A stretch of 64,000 bases of DNA from Pandoraea sp. ASV26. GTDB taxonomy: Bacteria > Pseudomonadota > Gammaproteobacteria > Burkholderiales > Burkholderiaceae. Below the pieces are notes generated by a model. It was not told where the DNA came from. It did no database searches and worked only from the letters and a program-made list of their open reading frames with translations. Within the stretch, counting starts at the first letter, position 1. The number at the start of each line of letters is the position of its first letter. This document shows, piece by piece, positions 1-9,279 of the stretch. The DNA lies in contig NZ_JAELTP010000008.1 in NCBI RefSeq assembly GCF_016428915.1, forward strand, positions 29,678 through 93,677. The letters are read 5' to 3'. A program made the position numbers and the translations under genes.

Positions 1-243
1 CAGCACGCTCGGGAACGCCGCGAAGTCGAGCGGCTTTTGCGTGTACATGCTCACGAGCAGCACCATCACCGCCAGTGCGATGTTGAAGGTGAACAGCAGA
101 TCCAGGATGAACGGCGGCAACGGGAGGATCATCATGCCCAGAATCATGATGATCAGCACCGGCGCGGCGAGCGACTTCAGACTGCCGCCGAGCAGCAGTT
201 GCGAAGAGCGCAGCAGTTGGTTCGCGCGAGGGTTGAGGTTCAT
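1..243 (-). CDS. flhA: Flagellar export gate protein FlhA (N-terminal part, cut by window edge)
   Basis: FlhA is the large inner-membrane subunit of the flagellar type III export gate. Only the first 81 codons are present; the gene continues beyond position 1. The protein starts MNLNPRANQLLRSS and runs into a hydrophobic stretch (LIIMILGMMILPLPPFILD) followed by the family's conserved TFNIALAVMVLLVSMY segment. The ATG at 241-243 lies just 3 bp after the flhB stop codon, so the two genes are almost certainly co-transcribed and translationally linked. Identification rests on the N-terminus plus the flhB neighbour, which is the usual flhBA order. Confidence 0.93.
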   Translation of the reverse strand, partial: MNLNPRANQLLRSSQLLLGGSLKSLAAPVLIIMILGMMILPLPPFILDLLFTFNIALAVMVLLVSMYTQKPLDFAAFPSVL

Positions 244-246
244 TCG

Positions 247-1398
247 TTACACTCGTTTCGACCCGGCACGCCGCGGCGCGTCGAGTTCGGCCGGCACCGG
301 CAGGTCCGACGGGACATTCGGCTCGATGCCCCCTTCGGCACGCCAGCGGCGAAGCTGGAAGACCCACGCCAGCACCTCGGCCACCGCCGTGTACAGCGTG
401 GCCGGGATTTCGTGACCGATCTCCACGTGCGCGTGCAGCGCCCGCGCGAGCGGCGGGGCTTCGAGAATCGGGATGTTGTGCTCGGCGCCCATCTCGCGGA
501 TGCGTTGCGCCACCAGATCGGTTCCCTTGGCCAGCACGCGCGGCGCGCGCATGTTTTCCTTGTATTCGAGGGCGACGGCAAAGTGCGTCGGGTTGGTCAC
601 GATCACGTCGGCCTTGGGCACGTCCTGCATCATGCGGCGGCGCGCAGTCTGACGCTGCAACTGGCGGATGTGCGCCTTGAGGTGCGGATCGCCTTCCGAT
701 TCCTTGTTTTCCTGACGCACTTCCTCTTTGGTCATGCGCAGCTTCTTGTAGTGCTGCCAAAGCTGGAACGGAATGTCGATGGCCGCCACCAGCAGCAGCG
801 ACGACACGATGAACGCGCAGCACACCACGATCATCTCGCCCACATGGGGCAGCGCAACGCGCGGTGACTGCGTCATCAGCCCCATCACGGCGTCTTTGTC
901 GCGTGCGATCGCCCAGTAGGCCACCGCGCCGACGAGCACCGTCTTCGCCACCGCCTTGATGAGTTCGATCAGCCCTTGCGTGGAGAACATGCGACCGAAA
1001 CCCTTGAGCGGGTTGAGGCGGCCGAAGTTGGGTGCCAGCGACTTGGTCGTGAAGAGCCAGCCGCCCAGCGCCATCGGGGCGGCGAGCGCGGCGACCACCA
1101 GCAAGCCGAGCAGCGGGGCAATCGTGATGAGGGCGTCGGCGCCCGAGTGAGCGGCGTATGACAGCATGCGATGCGTGTCGAGGGCTGTGCCCGGCTCGAA
1201 CTGCATGCCGTGGCGCATGAGTTGCGCGAAGCCCTGCGAAATGCGGTCGGCTGTCATCCACATGCCGGCCACGCCGGCCGCGAGCAAGGCGAACGTGGAT
1301 AGCTCGCGCGAACGCGCAACCTGTCCCTCCTCGCGCGCCTTTTCAAGACGCCGGGGGGACGCGGGTTCCGACTTTTCGAGATCGCTATCCTCTGCCAT
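247..1398 (-). CDS. flhB: Flagellar export switch protein FlhB
   Basis: FlhB is the flagellar type III export component that switches substrate specificity from rod/hook to filament proteins after self-cleavage. The 383-residue protein has the expected layout: a charged N-terminus (SEPASPRRLEKAREEGQVARS), four hydrophobic segments within about residues 35-215, and a cytoplasmic domain with the NPTHFAVAL self-cleavage motif near residue 268. Length matches the family. It begins with ATG at 1396-1398 and is followed 3 bp later by flhA. A 186-bp gap separates it from cheZ upstream; no clear promoter was recognised there. Confidence 0.97.
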   Translation of the reverse strand: MAEDSDLEKSEPASPRRLEKAREEGQVARSRELSTFALLAAGVAGMWMTADRISQGFAQLMRHGMQFEPGTALDTHRMLSYAAHSGADALITIAPLLGLLVVAALAAPMALGGWLFTTKSLAPNFGRLNPLKGFGRMFSTQGLIELIKAVAKTVLVGAVAYWAIARDKDAVMGLMTQSPRVALPHVGEMIVVCCAFIVSSLLLVAAIDIPFQLWQHYKKLRMTKEEVRQENKESEGDPHLKAHIRQLQRQTARRRMMQDVPKADVIVTNPTHFAVALEYKENMRAPRVLAKGTDLVAQRIREMGAEHNIPILEAPPLARALHAHVEIGHEIPATLYTAVAEVLAWVFQLRRWRAEGGIEPNVPSDLPVPAELDAPRRAGSKRV

Positions 1399-1584
1399 GC
1401 CCTATCCACAAAGGGCGGACGAACCCACCCTATCGAGACGGATTATGGCCGTAACCGTCAAGTCACAAAGGGGGGAATAGAGGCGGGATTGGGCGGTATT
1501 TCGTGACAGCGGGCAAACGGGGCCGGCACCGCCCCGAAAACCCGCGCCCCGCAAGCCGTTCGGCCGGCTGGCGAGGCGTACGGC

Positions 1585-2259
1585 TCAGAAGCCCAGACTG
1601 GAGAGCAGGTCGTCGACCTGGCTCTGGTCGGCCACAATATCCGTGCGGCCTTCCTTCTTGATCTGCGGCCCGTTGAGCAGCGAGTCTTCGGCCTCCCGGC
1701 GTTTCTCGGGCGGCATGTTCTCGAGCAGCGTCTGTACCAGATGCTTCTCGATTTCCTGCACGACATCCATGACCTTCTTGATGACCTGACCGGTCAGATC
1801 CTGGAAGTCCTGCGCCATCATGATTTCCATCAGATGGTTGTTGGTCGTGCGGGTGTCTTCGGGCACGCGACGCAAATAGGTGCGCGTCTCGAGCACAAGC
1901 TGACGGGCGTCGTCGAGCTCGAGCGGCTGGTCGAACCACTTGGCCCAGCGCTCGTCGAGCGCGTTGGCGTCGGCTTCGAGGCGCTCCTGAATCGGCTTGG
2001 CCAGTTCAATGGCCGTGAGCGCCCGGACGGCCGCCTGCTCAGTCAGGGTGGCGACGTAGTTCAGACGGTCGCGCGCGTCGGGAATCGCCTCGGCAGCCTG
2101 TTCGAGTTGCTTGTCCAGACCGAGCTCACGCAGGTTGTCACGCAGCATGCGCGTCAACTGCCCGATGCGCATGAGCATGCGCTCAGCCGGGTCCGCCTCA
2201 CCGGTCACGTAAGCGCCATTGGGCTCACCCGGCCATTCTGTGCTCGCCTCGTGGGTCAC
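1585..2259 (-). CDS. cheZ: Chemotaxis phosphatase CheZ
   Basis: CheZ dephosphorylates CheY-P and so ends the tumble signal. The 224-residue protein carries the conserved MMAQDFQDLTGQVIKKVMD helix, whose Asp and Gln contact the CheY active site, and ends in the CheY-tethering peptide VDDLLSSLGF. The start is a GTG at 2257-2259, only 2 bp after the cheY stop, which gives an N-terminus (…MLMRIGQLTRMLRDNLRELGL) aligning with enterobacterial CheZ. cheY and cheZ are therefore tightly coupled, keeping kinase output and phosphatase in step. Confidence 0.96.
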   Translation of the reverse strand: MTHEASTEWPGEPNGAYVTGEADPAERMLMRIGQLTRMLRDNLRELGLDKQLEQAAEAIPDARDRLNYVATLTEQAAVRALTAIELAKPIQERLEADANALDERWAKWFDQPLELDDARQLVLETRTYLRRVPEDTRTTNNHLMEIMMAQDFQDLTGQVIKKVMDVVQEIEKHLVQTLLENMPPEKRREAEDSLLNGPQIKKEGRTDIVADQSQVDDLLSSLGF

Positions 2260-2261
2260 GC

Positions 2262-2660
2262 TCAGGCCCCCGTTTTTTCCATTTTCTCGAAGATCTTGCC
2301 GAGCTTTTCATCCAGGGTCGCGGCCGTGAACGGCTTGACCACATACCCGCTCGCACCGGCCTGGGCGGCGGCGATAATGTTTTCCTTCTTCGCTTCGGCC
2401 GTCACCATGAGCACCGGCAGCTTCGAGAGGTTCGGATCGGCACGGATCTGCTGGAGCATCGTCAGGCCGTCCATGTTCGGCATGTTCCAGTCCGAGACCA
2501 CGAATTCGAAGCTACCGCCGCGCAGCTTGGCCAGCGCCGCCGCACCGTCTTCCGCCTCGTCGACATTGGAGAAACCCAGCTCCTTGAGCAGGTTTCGCAC
2601 AATCCGGCGCATCGTCGGAAAATCGTCGACGACCAGAAATTTCATGTTCTTGTCTACCAT
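2262..2660 (-). CDS. cheY: Chemotaxis response regulator CheY
   Basis: CheY is the single-domain response regulator that, once phosphorylated by CheA, binds the flagellar switch. The frame is open further upstream, but ATG at 2658-2660 is preferred. It has a GGAG ribosome site 5 nt away and gives [13 protein letters not shown], which places the phosphoacceptor Asp ([10 protein letters not shown]) at residue 57 exactly as in E. coli CheY. The protein is then 132 residues, near-identical in plan to enteric CheY, including the KPFTAATL Lys region. A second ATG sits immediately upstream at 2661-2663. Confidence 0.96.
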   Translation of the reverse strand: MVDKNMKFLVVDDFPTMRRIVRNLLKELGFSNVDEAEDGAAALAKLRGGSFEFVVSDWNMPNMDGLTMLQQIRADPNLSKLPVLMVTAEAKKENIIAAAQAGASGYVVKPFTAATLDEKLGKIFEKMEKTGA

Positions 2661-2675
2661 CATTACTCCAATTCG

Positions 2676-2699
2676 GCCGGCGCCCCCTTGGGGGCCGGC
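2676..2699. repeat. GC-rich hairpin between cheB and cheY
   Basis: GCCGGCGCCCCC at 2676-2687 and GGGGGCCGGC at 2690-2699 form a strong stem with one bulged base and a 2-nt loop. It lies 7 nt before the cheY ribosome site on the minus transcript. There is no T-run, so it is not a standard terminator. It may stabilise a processed cheYZ message or partly block read-through from cheB. Confidence 0.5.
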
Positions 2700-2795
2700 G
2701 ATATTCACGGGCAAATTCCGCCATCACTCAGTGCCCTGAGTGTGTTCGCAAATCGTGACGAACCATACGGCGAAAAAACGCCAAAAAGCGCACTA

Positions 2796-3875
2796 CTATA
2801 CCCGTTGAGTGCGTTCGCCAAATTTCGCGACCTGATGCAGCACTTTGCGGGCCATCTCGTGCAACGGCACCACCTCTTCCGCGCCGCCCATGGCAATGGC
2901 CTCGCGCGGCATGCCGAACACGATGCAGCTCGCCTCGTCCTGCGCGAACGTGTAGGCGCCGGCCCGGCGCATTTCCACGAGACCGGCCGCACCGTCGCGG
3001 CCCATGCCCGTGAGAATCACCCCGATCGCGTTGCGCCCGGCATGCACCGCCGCGGAGCGAAACAATACATCGACCGACGGCCGATGTCGATTCACCGGCG
3101 GCGCCGGGTCGAGCAAGGCCACATAGTTCGCGCCGCTGCGCGAGAGCTGCAAGTGCGTGTCGCCACCCGGCGCGATATACGCGTGACCCGGCAACACCCG
3201 CTCGCCATGCTCGGCTTCCTTCACCGTGATGCGGCACAGACCGTTCAGGCGCTGTGCAAACGACTTGGTGAAGCCCGCCGGCATGTGCTGCGTGATCAGA
3301 ATCGCGGGCGCATCGGGCGGCATCGGCACCAGCACCTCGCGAATCGCTTCGGTGCCGCCCGTCGATGCGCCGATGATAATCAGCTTCTCCGTCGACACCA
3401 GCGGGTTGCGCAGCATCGGCGCCGCCTCGATCTGCACGGGCGCCGCGCTCTTGGGCGGGGCGCTGCGCACACGGGCGCGGGCGGCGGCACGAATCTTGTC
3501 GGCGATCATCTCGCCGTATTCGAGCATGCCGTCGCGAATGCCCAGACGCGGCTTGGTCACGAAGTCCACCGCGCCGAGTTCGAGCGCACGCATCGTCACC
3601 TCCGAGCCGCGCTCGGTCAGCGACGACACCATGAGCACCGGCATCGGACGCAAGCGCATGAGCTTCTCGAGGAAGTCCAGGCCGTCCATGCGCGGCATTT
3701 CGACGTCGAGCGTGAGCACGTCCGGGTTGTGCTGCTTGATCAGATCACGCGCCACGAGCGGATCGGGTGCGGTCGCCACAACGGTCATGTCCGGTTGCGC
3801 ATTGATGATCTCCGTCATCAGGCTGCGCACGAGTGCGGAATCGTCCACGCACAGGACTTTGATTGAATCGCTCAA
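2796..3875 (-). CDS. cheB: Receptor methylesterase/deamidase CheB
   Basis: CheB removes methyl groups from chemoreceptor glutamates during adaptation and deamidates receptor glutamines. The 359-residue protein has an N-terminal receiver domain (Asp57 in [10 protein letters not shown]) and a C-terminal esterase domain with the catalytic Ser171 (IGASTGG), His197 (QHMP) and Asp294 (GMGRDGA). The best start is TTG at 3873-3875, sharing bases with the cheD stop (TTGA overlap). The GAGGAG in the last cheD codons serves as ribosome site. A rare start combined with overlap suggests translation coupled to cheD. Confidence 0.97.
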   Translation of the reverse strand: MSDSIKVLCVDDSALVRSLMTEIINAQPDMTVVATAPDPLVARDLIKQHNPDVLTLDVEMPRMDGLDFLEKLMRLRPMPVLMVSSLTERGSEVTMRALELGAVDFVTKPRLGIRDGMLEYGEMIADKIRAAARARVRSAPPKSAAPVQIEAAPMLRNPLVSTEKLIIIGASTGGTEAIREVLVPMPPDAPAILITQHMPAGFTKSFAQRLNGLCRITVKEAEHGERVLPGHAYIAPGGDTHLQLSRSGANYVALLDPAPPVNRHRPSVDVLFRSAAVHAGRNAIGVILTGMGRDGAAGLVEMRRAGAYTFAQDEASCIVFGMPREAIAMGGAEEVVPLHEMARKVLHQVAKFGERTQRV

Positions 3876-4546
3876 GCCTCCTCCATTTGTCGGTTGTCAG
3901 GCCCCGGCCGAGGCTTGGCATTTCTGGCCGGTGGCGCAAAGAGTTCTACGGAGCCCCGTACTTCGCGTGCGCGCAGACGCTGCGCGTACGCCTGTTCCCG
4001 CTGCGCGATGGCCGGATCGCCCCGGTCGCCCAGCTTCTTGACCATCACCCGCCCGGTGCGCGGCAAAAAGCACACCTTGCGCGGATGCGGTCCGAGCAGA
4101 TCCTGCGCCGTGACGCGAATCTGCTCCGTCTCGAGATAGCGCAACACGAAGTTCGCGTTGCGATCGCCGATGTTCAGGGTGGTCATGCCGGCGAGCACCG
4201 CGCCACCGCCGAAGACTTTCGCTTCGAGCCGATCGCGCTTCGCACCGAGCTTGATCAACTCGTTGATGAGCATTTCCATGGCATATGCGCCGTAGCGCAT
4301 GGACGCCGAGAGTATACGGTCACGCTCGCTCTCGCCATCGTCAGGCAGCATGAAATGATTCATGCCGCCAATGCCGGTGACGCTGTCGCGCACACACGCG
4401 GCCACGCACGAGCCGAGCACCGTCACCAGCATGATGTCTTCGGTCGTGACGAAATACTCCGACGGCAGCAACTTCACCGCCTGCGTGTTGAACGCACTGT
4501 CGAAGTAGTGGTTGGTTGCGAGGGCTTCCGCCAAGGGCTGGGGCAT
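3872..4546 (-). CDS. cheD: Chemoreceptor glutamine deamidase CheD
   Basis: CheD deamidates specific receptor glutamines and in some bacteria also interacts with CheC. The ATG at 4544-4546 follows the cheR stop by one base and has GGGAG about 8 nt upstream, giving 224 residues starting [16 protein letters not shown]. The catalytic Cys lies in [11 protein letters not shown] and the His in GGMNHFMLP. The overlap at the 3' end with cheB and abutment with cheR make a tightly packed cheRDB module. No CheC gene is visible in this window. Confidence 0.95.
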   Translation of the reverse strand: MPQPLAEALATNHYFDSAFNTQAVKLLPSEYFVTTEDIMLVTVLGSCVAACVRDSVTGIGGMNHFMLPDDGESERDRILSASMRYGAYAMEMLINELIKLGAKRDRLEAKVFGGGAVLAGMTTLNIGDRNANFVLRYLETEQIRVTAQDLLGPHPRKVCFLPRTGRVMVKKLGDRGDPAIAQREQAYAQRLRAREVRGSVELFAPPARNAKPRPGPDNRQMEEA

Positions 4547-4547
4547 A

Positions 4548-5495
4548 TCAGGCTCCCCGGGCACTCGGGCCGGCCAGTTCGTAGACCGTCTGCCCACGCA
4601 GTCGGAACGCCCGGCTCACATAAGTGAAATTCTCGGAGTGCCCCGCAAAGAGCAGACCGTCCGGTTTGAGCAAGGGCACGAAGCGCTCGAGAATGCGCGC
4701 CTGCGTGGCCTTGTCGAAATAGATCATCACGTTGCGGCAGAAGATGACGTCGAACGGCCCGCCGATCTGCCACGACGGCGCCAGCAGGTTCAGCGGCTCG
4801 AACGTCACCAGTTGTTGCAGCTCCGGGCGCACCTTGATCTTGCCCGCGTTCGCCCCGGTGCCGCGCAGGAAGTGGCGGCGCAGTTGCTCTTGCGTGAGCT
4901 TGCCGGTCTGCTCGCCGCTGTAGACGCCGCTCGATGCTCTGGCGAGCACCTGCGTATCCACGTCGGTCGCCAGCACGGTGGCATTGGGACGCGCGCCGAG
5001 TGTGTCGACGAGCGTCATCGCAATCGAATACGGCTCTTCGCCGGTCGACGCCGCGCAGCACCAGACCGAAATCGGCTTGGCGCGCTGACGCACGAAGTCG
5101 GCCAGCAACGGGAAGTGATGCGATTCGCGGAAGAACGACGTGAGGTTGGTCGTCAGCGCGTTGGTGAACGCTTCCCACTCGCTGTCGCCGGTGTCGGCCT
5201 CGAGCATGTCGAGGTATTCGGTGAAGCTCGTCATGCCGAGCGCACGCAAACGCCGCGCGATGCGGCTGTACACCATCTCGCGCTTGTGTTCGGCCAGTGC
5301 GATCCCGGCGCGCTGATAGATCAGGTTGCGGATGCGGCCGAAGTCGGCCAGCGAGAAGGCGAAGTCGCGCTCGCCCGAGAGGGCAGCACCGCTCGCGCGC
5401 GCGAAGTCCGCGCTGCGCGAGCTGCCGCCGTCCGTGCCGGTACTGCCGGTGGCACCGCGGCGCGACAACTGCGAGGTATTGCGCGAATCAGTCAT
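4548..5495 (-). CDS. cheR: Chemoreceptor methyltransferase CheR
   Basis: CheR transfers methyl groups from S-adenosylmethionine to receptor glutamates. The 315-residue protein starts with an unusual Ser/Gly-rich stretch of about 40 residues. The CheR N-terminal helical domain follows ([27 protein letters not shown] region), then the SAM-binding domain with [14 protein letters not shown] and the [14 protein letters not shown] segment. Start is ATG at 5493-5495. The low-complexity N-terminal extension is longer than in enteric CheR; a later start is not obvious in the sequence. Confidence 0.95.
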   Translation of the reverse strand: MTDSRNTSQLSRRGATGSTGTDGGSSRSADFARASGAALSGERDFAFSLADFGRIRNLIYQRAGIALAEHKREMVYSRIARRLRALGMTSFTEYLDMLEADTGDSEWEAFTNALTTNLTSFFRESHHFPLLADFVRQRAKPISVWCCAASTGEEPYSIAMTLVDTLGARPNATVLATDVDTQVLARASSGVYSGEQTGKLTQEQLRRHFLRGTGANAGKIKVRPELQQLVTFEPLNLLAPSWQIGGPFDVIFCRNVMIYFDKATQARILERFVPLLKPDGLLFAGHSENFTYVSRAFRLRGQTVYELAGPSARGA

Positions 5496-5587
5496 GGTTG
5501 CTCACTTTTGCTACGTCGTCAGTCACGTGCCGTCTTGCTAGTCGCTGTGCTCGCGGTTGTGCTCGCTCTTGCTCGCGCTCATGCCGC

Positions 5588-7213
5588 TCATGCTGCGCGG
5601 GCCAGCGGCTGCGGTGCCGGTGCCCGGCGCGTGGCGCTCATCGCATGCACGCTCGCGGCACCTGCCCCGCCCGTCTGAAACACCGATACCGCTTCGCGCA
5701 GGTCGTGCGCCTGCGACTCCAGCGCACCGGCGGCGGCGGCCGCCTCTTCCACGAGCGCCGCGTTCTGCTGCGTCACCTCGTCCATCTGCGCCACAGCGCG
5801 ATTGACCTGTTCGATACCGCTCGACTGTTCCGCCGACGCGGCGGAGATCTCACCCATGATGTCGGTCACGCGTTTGACCGCCTGCACGATCTCGCCCATG
5901 GTCTGGCGCTGCTGCGTCACCAGTGCGGTGCCGTCCTGCACGCGACGCGCCGAGTCTTCGATCAGCGCCTTGATTTCCTTGGCTGCCGCCGCGCTGCGCT
6001 GCGCCAGCGTGCGCACTTCGCCCGCCACCACGGCGAAGCCGCGCCCTTGCTCACCCGCACGGGCGGCTTCGACTGCCGCGTTCAGGGCAAGAATGTTGGT
6101 CTGGAAGGCAATGCCGTCGATCACGCCGATGATGTCGACGATCTTGGTCGAGCTGGCCGAAATGCCGTCCATCGTCTCGCCGACCTGACCCGAGACTTCA
6201 CCGCCGCGCATGGCGATTTCCGACGCGTTCACGGCAAGCTGGCTGGCCTGACGCGCGTTATCGGCGTTCTGCTTGACCGTGGCCGTGAGCTGCTCCATCG
6301 ACGAGGCTGTTTCTTCCAGCGAGGCCGCCTGCTGTTCGGTGCGTGCCGACAGATCGGTGTTGCCGGCCGCGATTTCGTGCGCGGCCGTCGTGATCGACTC
6401 GGTACCCTGGCGAATCTGCGCGATGGTCTCGGCGAGCCGATGCTGCATGTCCTGCATGACGTAGACCAGACTGGTGGTATCGCCCGGCGCCACGTTGACG
6501 TGGCCGAGCAGATCGCCGCTCGCGATGCGTCGGGCGATTTCGGCCGCGTATTCGGGTTCGCCGCCAAGACTGCGTTGTACGTTGCGAATGATGGCGATCA
6601 TCGCGACGGTCACGATGGCGCCAATGACGAGCAATGCCGCGCCGAGACGGGCCAGCGTGGTGTAGAAGGCATCGTCGACGTCCTGCACGTACACGCCGCT
6701 CATCATGCCCCAGCCCCAGGGCGCGAAGTACTTCACGAACGAGACCTTTGCGAGACGTTGGTCGCTGCCGGCCACGCGGCCGTAATAGTCGACGAAGCCC
6801 GCGCCCTTGTCCTTGGCCACCCGGGCCATTTCGACATAGAGCAGCTTGCCGTTCGAATCCTTGTAGTTGGAGACGTCCTTGTTCACCAGATCGGCGAGCG
6901 TCGGATGCATGAGCACGGTCGGCTTCGTGTCGAAGATGACCACATAGCCGCTGTCGCCATAACGCATGGCCTTCAGGCGGGCCATGGCCTGTTGCTTCGC
7001 CTCGTCGACGCTGATCTTGCCGGCCGAGGCTTGCGCGGCATAGTCGCGCACGATGCCGTCGGCGGCTGAGACGACGTTCTGCACCGCCGTGCGCCGCTCC
7101 GACATCATCGTGTTGCGTTCATGCCAGGCAGCCCAGCCGCCGAGAATCAAAAGCCCCAGCCACATTAGCGCGAGCGCGGACCAGAGTTTTGCCTTGAGAC
7201 TCAACTGCTTCAT
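5588..7213 (-). CDS. Methyl-accepting chemotaxis protein, Cache-type sensor (MCP1)
   Basis: This is a transmembrane chemoreceptor of 541 residues. ATG at 7211-7213 is chosen because GGAGG lies 9 nt upstream and it opens on a short basic N-terminus plus TM1 ([18 protein letters not shown]). The periplasmic part contains a single-Cache-like motif ([17 protein letters not shown]…). TM2 ([18 protein letters not shown]) is followed by a HAMP domain and the signalling hairpin with the near-invariant tip [13 protein letters not shown] and neighbouring methylation helices. It ends …QPLARAA and lacks the xWxxF tail of its two neighbours. Ligand unknown; Cache domains often bind small organic acids or amino acids. 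Confidence 0.93.
   Translation of the reverse strand: MKQLSLKAKLWSALALMWLGLLILGGWAAWHERNTMMSERRTAVQNVVSAADGIVRDYAAQASAGKISVDEAKQQAMARLKAMRYGDSGYVVIFDTKPTVLMHPTLADLVNKDVSNYKDSNGKLLYVEMARVAKDKGAGFVDYYGRVAGSDQRLAKVSFVKYFAPWGWGMMSGVYVQDVDDAFYTTLARLGAALLVIGAIVTVAMIAIIRNVQRSLGGEPEYAAEIARRIASGDLLGHVNVAPGDTTSLVYVMQDMQHRLAETIAQIRQGTESITTAAHEIAAGNTDLSARTEQQAASLEETASSMEQLTATVKQNADNARQASQLAVNASEIAMRGGEVSGQVGETMDGISASSTKIVDIIGVIDGIAFQTNILALNAAVEAARAGEQGRGFAVVAGEVRTLAQRSAAAAKEIKALIEDSARRVQDGTALVTQQRQTMGEIVQAVKRVTDIMGEISAASAEQSSGIEQVNRAVAQMDEVTQQNAALVEEAAAAAGALESQAHDLREAVSVFQTGGAGAASVHAMSATRRAPAPQPLARAA
5735..6365. repeat. Chemoreceptor signalling-domain DNA repeat, copy 1
   Basis: This stretch encodes the receptor signalling hairpin and recurs at about 7738-8371 with very few base changes and at about 9715-10350 with more changes. 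Long runs, for example around 5976-6060 and 7977-8062, are essentially identical. The similarity at third codon positions suggests recent duplication or gene conversion. Borders are approximate. Confidence 0.75.
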
Positions 7214-7408
7214 GATGTGACCCTCCACCTGCTGCACGTCGCGGCGTGATGCGCGCGACGGCGTTTCGTCTTGCCAATTGTTGCCACTTGCCGACACGCG
7301 TCTCGTCAATTCCGGCTCATCCCGCTCCGGGAGAGACGCGTGCACCGTTCCAATAGGGTGTTGCCGTGTTGCGCGAACGTGAGTCCGTGCCCTGTGAGCG
7401 CCAGACGC

Positions 7409-9217
7409 TCAGAAGGTCTCCCAGTCGCCGCTCGCATCGTCCGTGCCGGTGCGGGCGCTCGCAGCCGGTGCCGGCCGGCGCAGCGGTGCGGGCGCAGCCT
7501 TCGCTGCCGGTGCTGCGGCCGACGTGGTCGACGCGGTCGACATGGCCGACGTTAATGAGGCAGACGACGCCGCCGCCGGTGCTGCCTTTGCCGCCACCTT
7601 CTTCACCGCGGGACGTGCTGCCGGCGAGAGCGCCGCCAGCGTCGGCGCCGCATGATTCGCCACCGCCTGGCTGGCATCCAGACGGAACACCGAGACGACC
7701 GACTTCAGGCGATGCGCCTGCTCTTCCAGCGAGCCGGCGGCGGCCGCCGCCTCTTCCACGAGCGCCGCGTTCTGCTGCGTCACCTCGTCCATCTGCGTGA
7801 TCGCGCGATTGACCTGCTCGATGCCGCCCGACTGCTCGCTCGATGCCGCCGAGATCTCACCCATGATGTCGGTCACGCGTTTGACCGCCTGCACGATTTC
7901 GTCCATCGTCTGGCGCTGCTGCGTCACGAGCGCCGTGCCGTCATGCACGCGACGCGCCGAGTCTTCGATCAGCGCCTTGATTTCCTTGGCTGCCGCCGCG
8001 CTGCGCTGCGCCAGCGTGCGCACTTCGCCCGCCACCACGGCGAAGCCGCGACCTTGCTCACCCGCGCGAGCGGCTTCCACCGCGGCGTTCAATGCAAGGA
8101 TGTTGGTCTGGAAGGCAATGCCGTCGATCACGCTGATGATGTCGACGATCTTGCTCGAGCTGGCCGAGATGCCGTCCATCGTCTCGCCGACCTGACCCGA
8201 GACCTGCCCGCCGCGCGTGGCAATTTCCGAAGCGCTCACGGCGAGCTGGCTCGCCTGACGCGCGTTATCGGCGTTCTGCTTGACCGTGGCCGTGAGCTGC
8301 TCCATCGACGAGGCCGTTTCTTCCAGCGAAGCGGCCTGCTGTTCGGTGCGTGCCGACAGATCGGTGTTGCCTGCGGCGATCTGCTGCGCCGCCGAGGTGA
8401 TCGACTCGGTGCCCGAGCGCACTTCCGCCACGGTGCGCACGAGGCTTTCCTGCATGTGCTTCACACCCTTGAACAGGCGGCCGGTCTCGGTGTCGTTCCA
8501 CACGTCGATGCGCTGCGTGAGGTCGCCGCCGGCAATCTTCTCGAAGTGCTTGATGGCGTCGTCGATGGGGCCGACGATGGCGCGCGTGAGCGTGACCTGC
8601 GTGACCACGCCGACGAGCAAGCCAACGACCAGACCGATGCCCACCATCCACATGACCAGCGTGTAGCGGCTCTGGGCAGCGACGTAACGGTCTTCGGCGT
8701 TCTTGACTTGCAGGTCGGCCAGCGCCGTCATCGCCTTCGTGTAGTCGGCGAACAGACGCGGCACATCCATCACGGTCTTGGCGTGGAAGTCGGGAATGTC
8801 GCCCGATTCGATGGCTTTGAGCGCGGGCACGATGCCGTCGTTGACCACTTTGCCGCGGGCCAGAATCACGGCGTCGGCGAGGCTCTTCTCACCGTCGCTC
8901 ATCGGCAGCGCGGCGTAGGCGGCCCAGGCGTCGTCGGCTATCTTGAGGTTGTTGCGAACGCTATCGATTGCCGTCTTGATCTCGGTCGGATCGGCAATGA
9001 ATTCGATACGCGAGAGGGTCACGCGTGCGCTTAATGTCGAGATCGTCGTCTGTGCGAGCGAGCGCGACGACGCCATGTCGTTCGAGTAGATATCTTGTAA
9101 CGATGCATTGCTCTGTCGCAGCGAGACGAGACCCACAGCAGCGCCCACGACCAGCAGCACCATGAAGAGTCCTAGCGCCAGCGTCAGCCGAGCCCGGATG
9201 GTGACATTCTTAAACAT
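7409..9217 (-). CDS. Methyl-accepting chemotaxis protein, Tar-like four-helix-bundle sensor (MCP2)
   Basis: A 603-residue chemoreceptor. ATG at 9215-9217 gives [30 protein letters not shown], a typical Tar/Tsr-type N-terminus with TM1. The periplasmic region (about residues 35-185) is a helical bundle with [23 protein letters not shown]2 ([19 protein letters not shown]) is followed by HAMP and the signalling domain. An Ala/Pro-rich linker leads to the C-terminal DWETF, resembling the NWETF CheR/CheB tether of enteric high-abundance receptors. Its signalling region is nearly identical in DNA to that of MCP1. Confidence 0.94.
   Translation of the reverse strand: MFKNVTIRARLTLALGLFMVLLVVGAAVGLVSLRQSNASLQDIYSNDMASSRSLAQTTISTLSARVTLSRIEFIADPTEIKTAIDSVRNNLKIADDAWAAYAALPMSDGEKSLADAVILARGKVVNDGIVPALKAIESGDIPDFHAKTVMDVPRLFADYTKAMTALADLQVKNAEDRYVAAQSRYTLVMWMVGIGLVVGLLVGVVTQVTLTRAIVGPIDDAIKHFEKIAGGDLTQRIDVWNDTETGRLFKGVKHMQESLVRTVAEVRSGTESITSAAQQIAAGNTDLSARTEQQAASLEETASSMEQLTATVKQNADNARQASQLAVSASEIATRGGQVSGQVGETMDGISASSSKIVDIISVIDGIAFQTNILALNAAVEAARAGEQGRGFAVVAGEVRTLAQRSAAAAKEIKALIEDSARRVHDGTALVTQQRQTMDEIVQAVKRVTDIMGEISAASSEQSGGIEQVNRAITQMDEVTQQNAALVEEAAAAAGSLEEQAHRLKSVVSVFRLDASQAVANHAAPTLAALSPAARPAVKKVAAKAAPAAASSASLTSAMSTASTTSAAAPAAKAAPAPLRRPAPAASARTGTDDASGDWETF
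7738..8371. repeat. Chemoreceptor signalling-domain DNA repeat, copy 2
   Basis: Second copy of the receptor signalling-domain repeat, closest to the copy at about 5735-6365. Homologous recombination between the two would fuse the receptors and delete the intervening DNA. Borders are approximate. Confidence 0.75.
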
Positions 9218-9279
9218 AACGACCTCTACCCCGTGAAAACCGGCCTGCGGCCGGCGTACCCATCTCAATCATCGAAACG

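Noticed and set aside
2676..2699. Terminator between cheB and cheY
   Set aside because: The stem is strong but no T-run follows on the minus strand, so it is recorded only as a hairpin.
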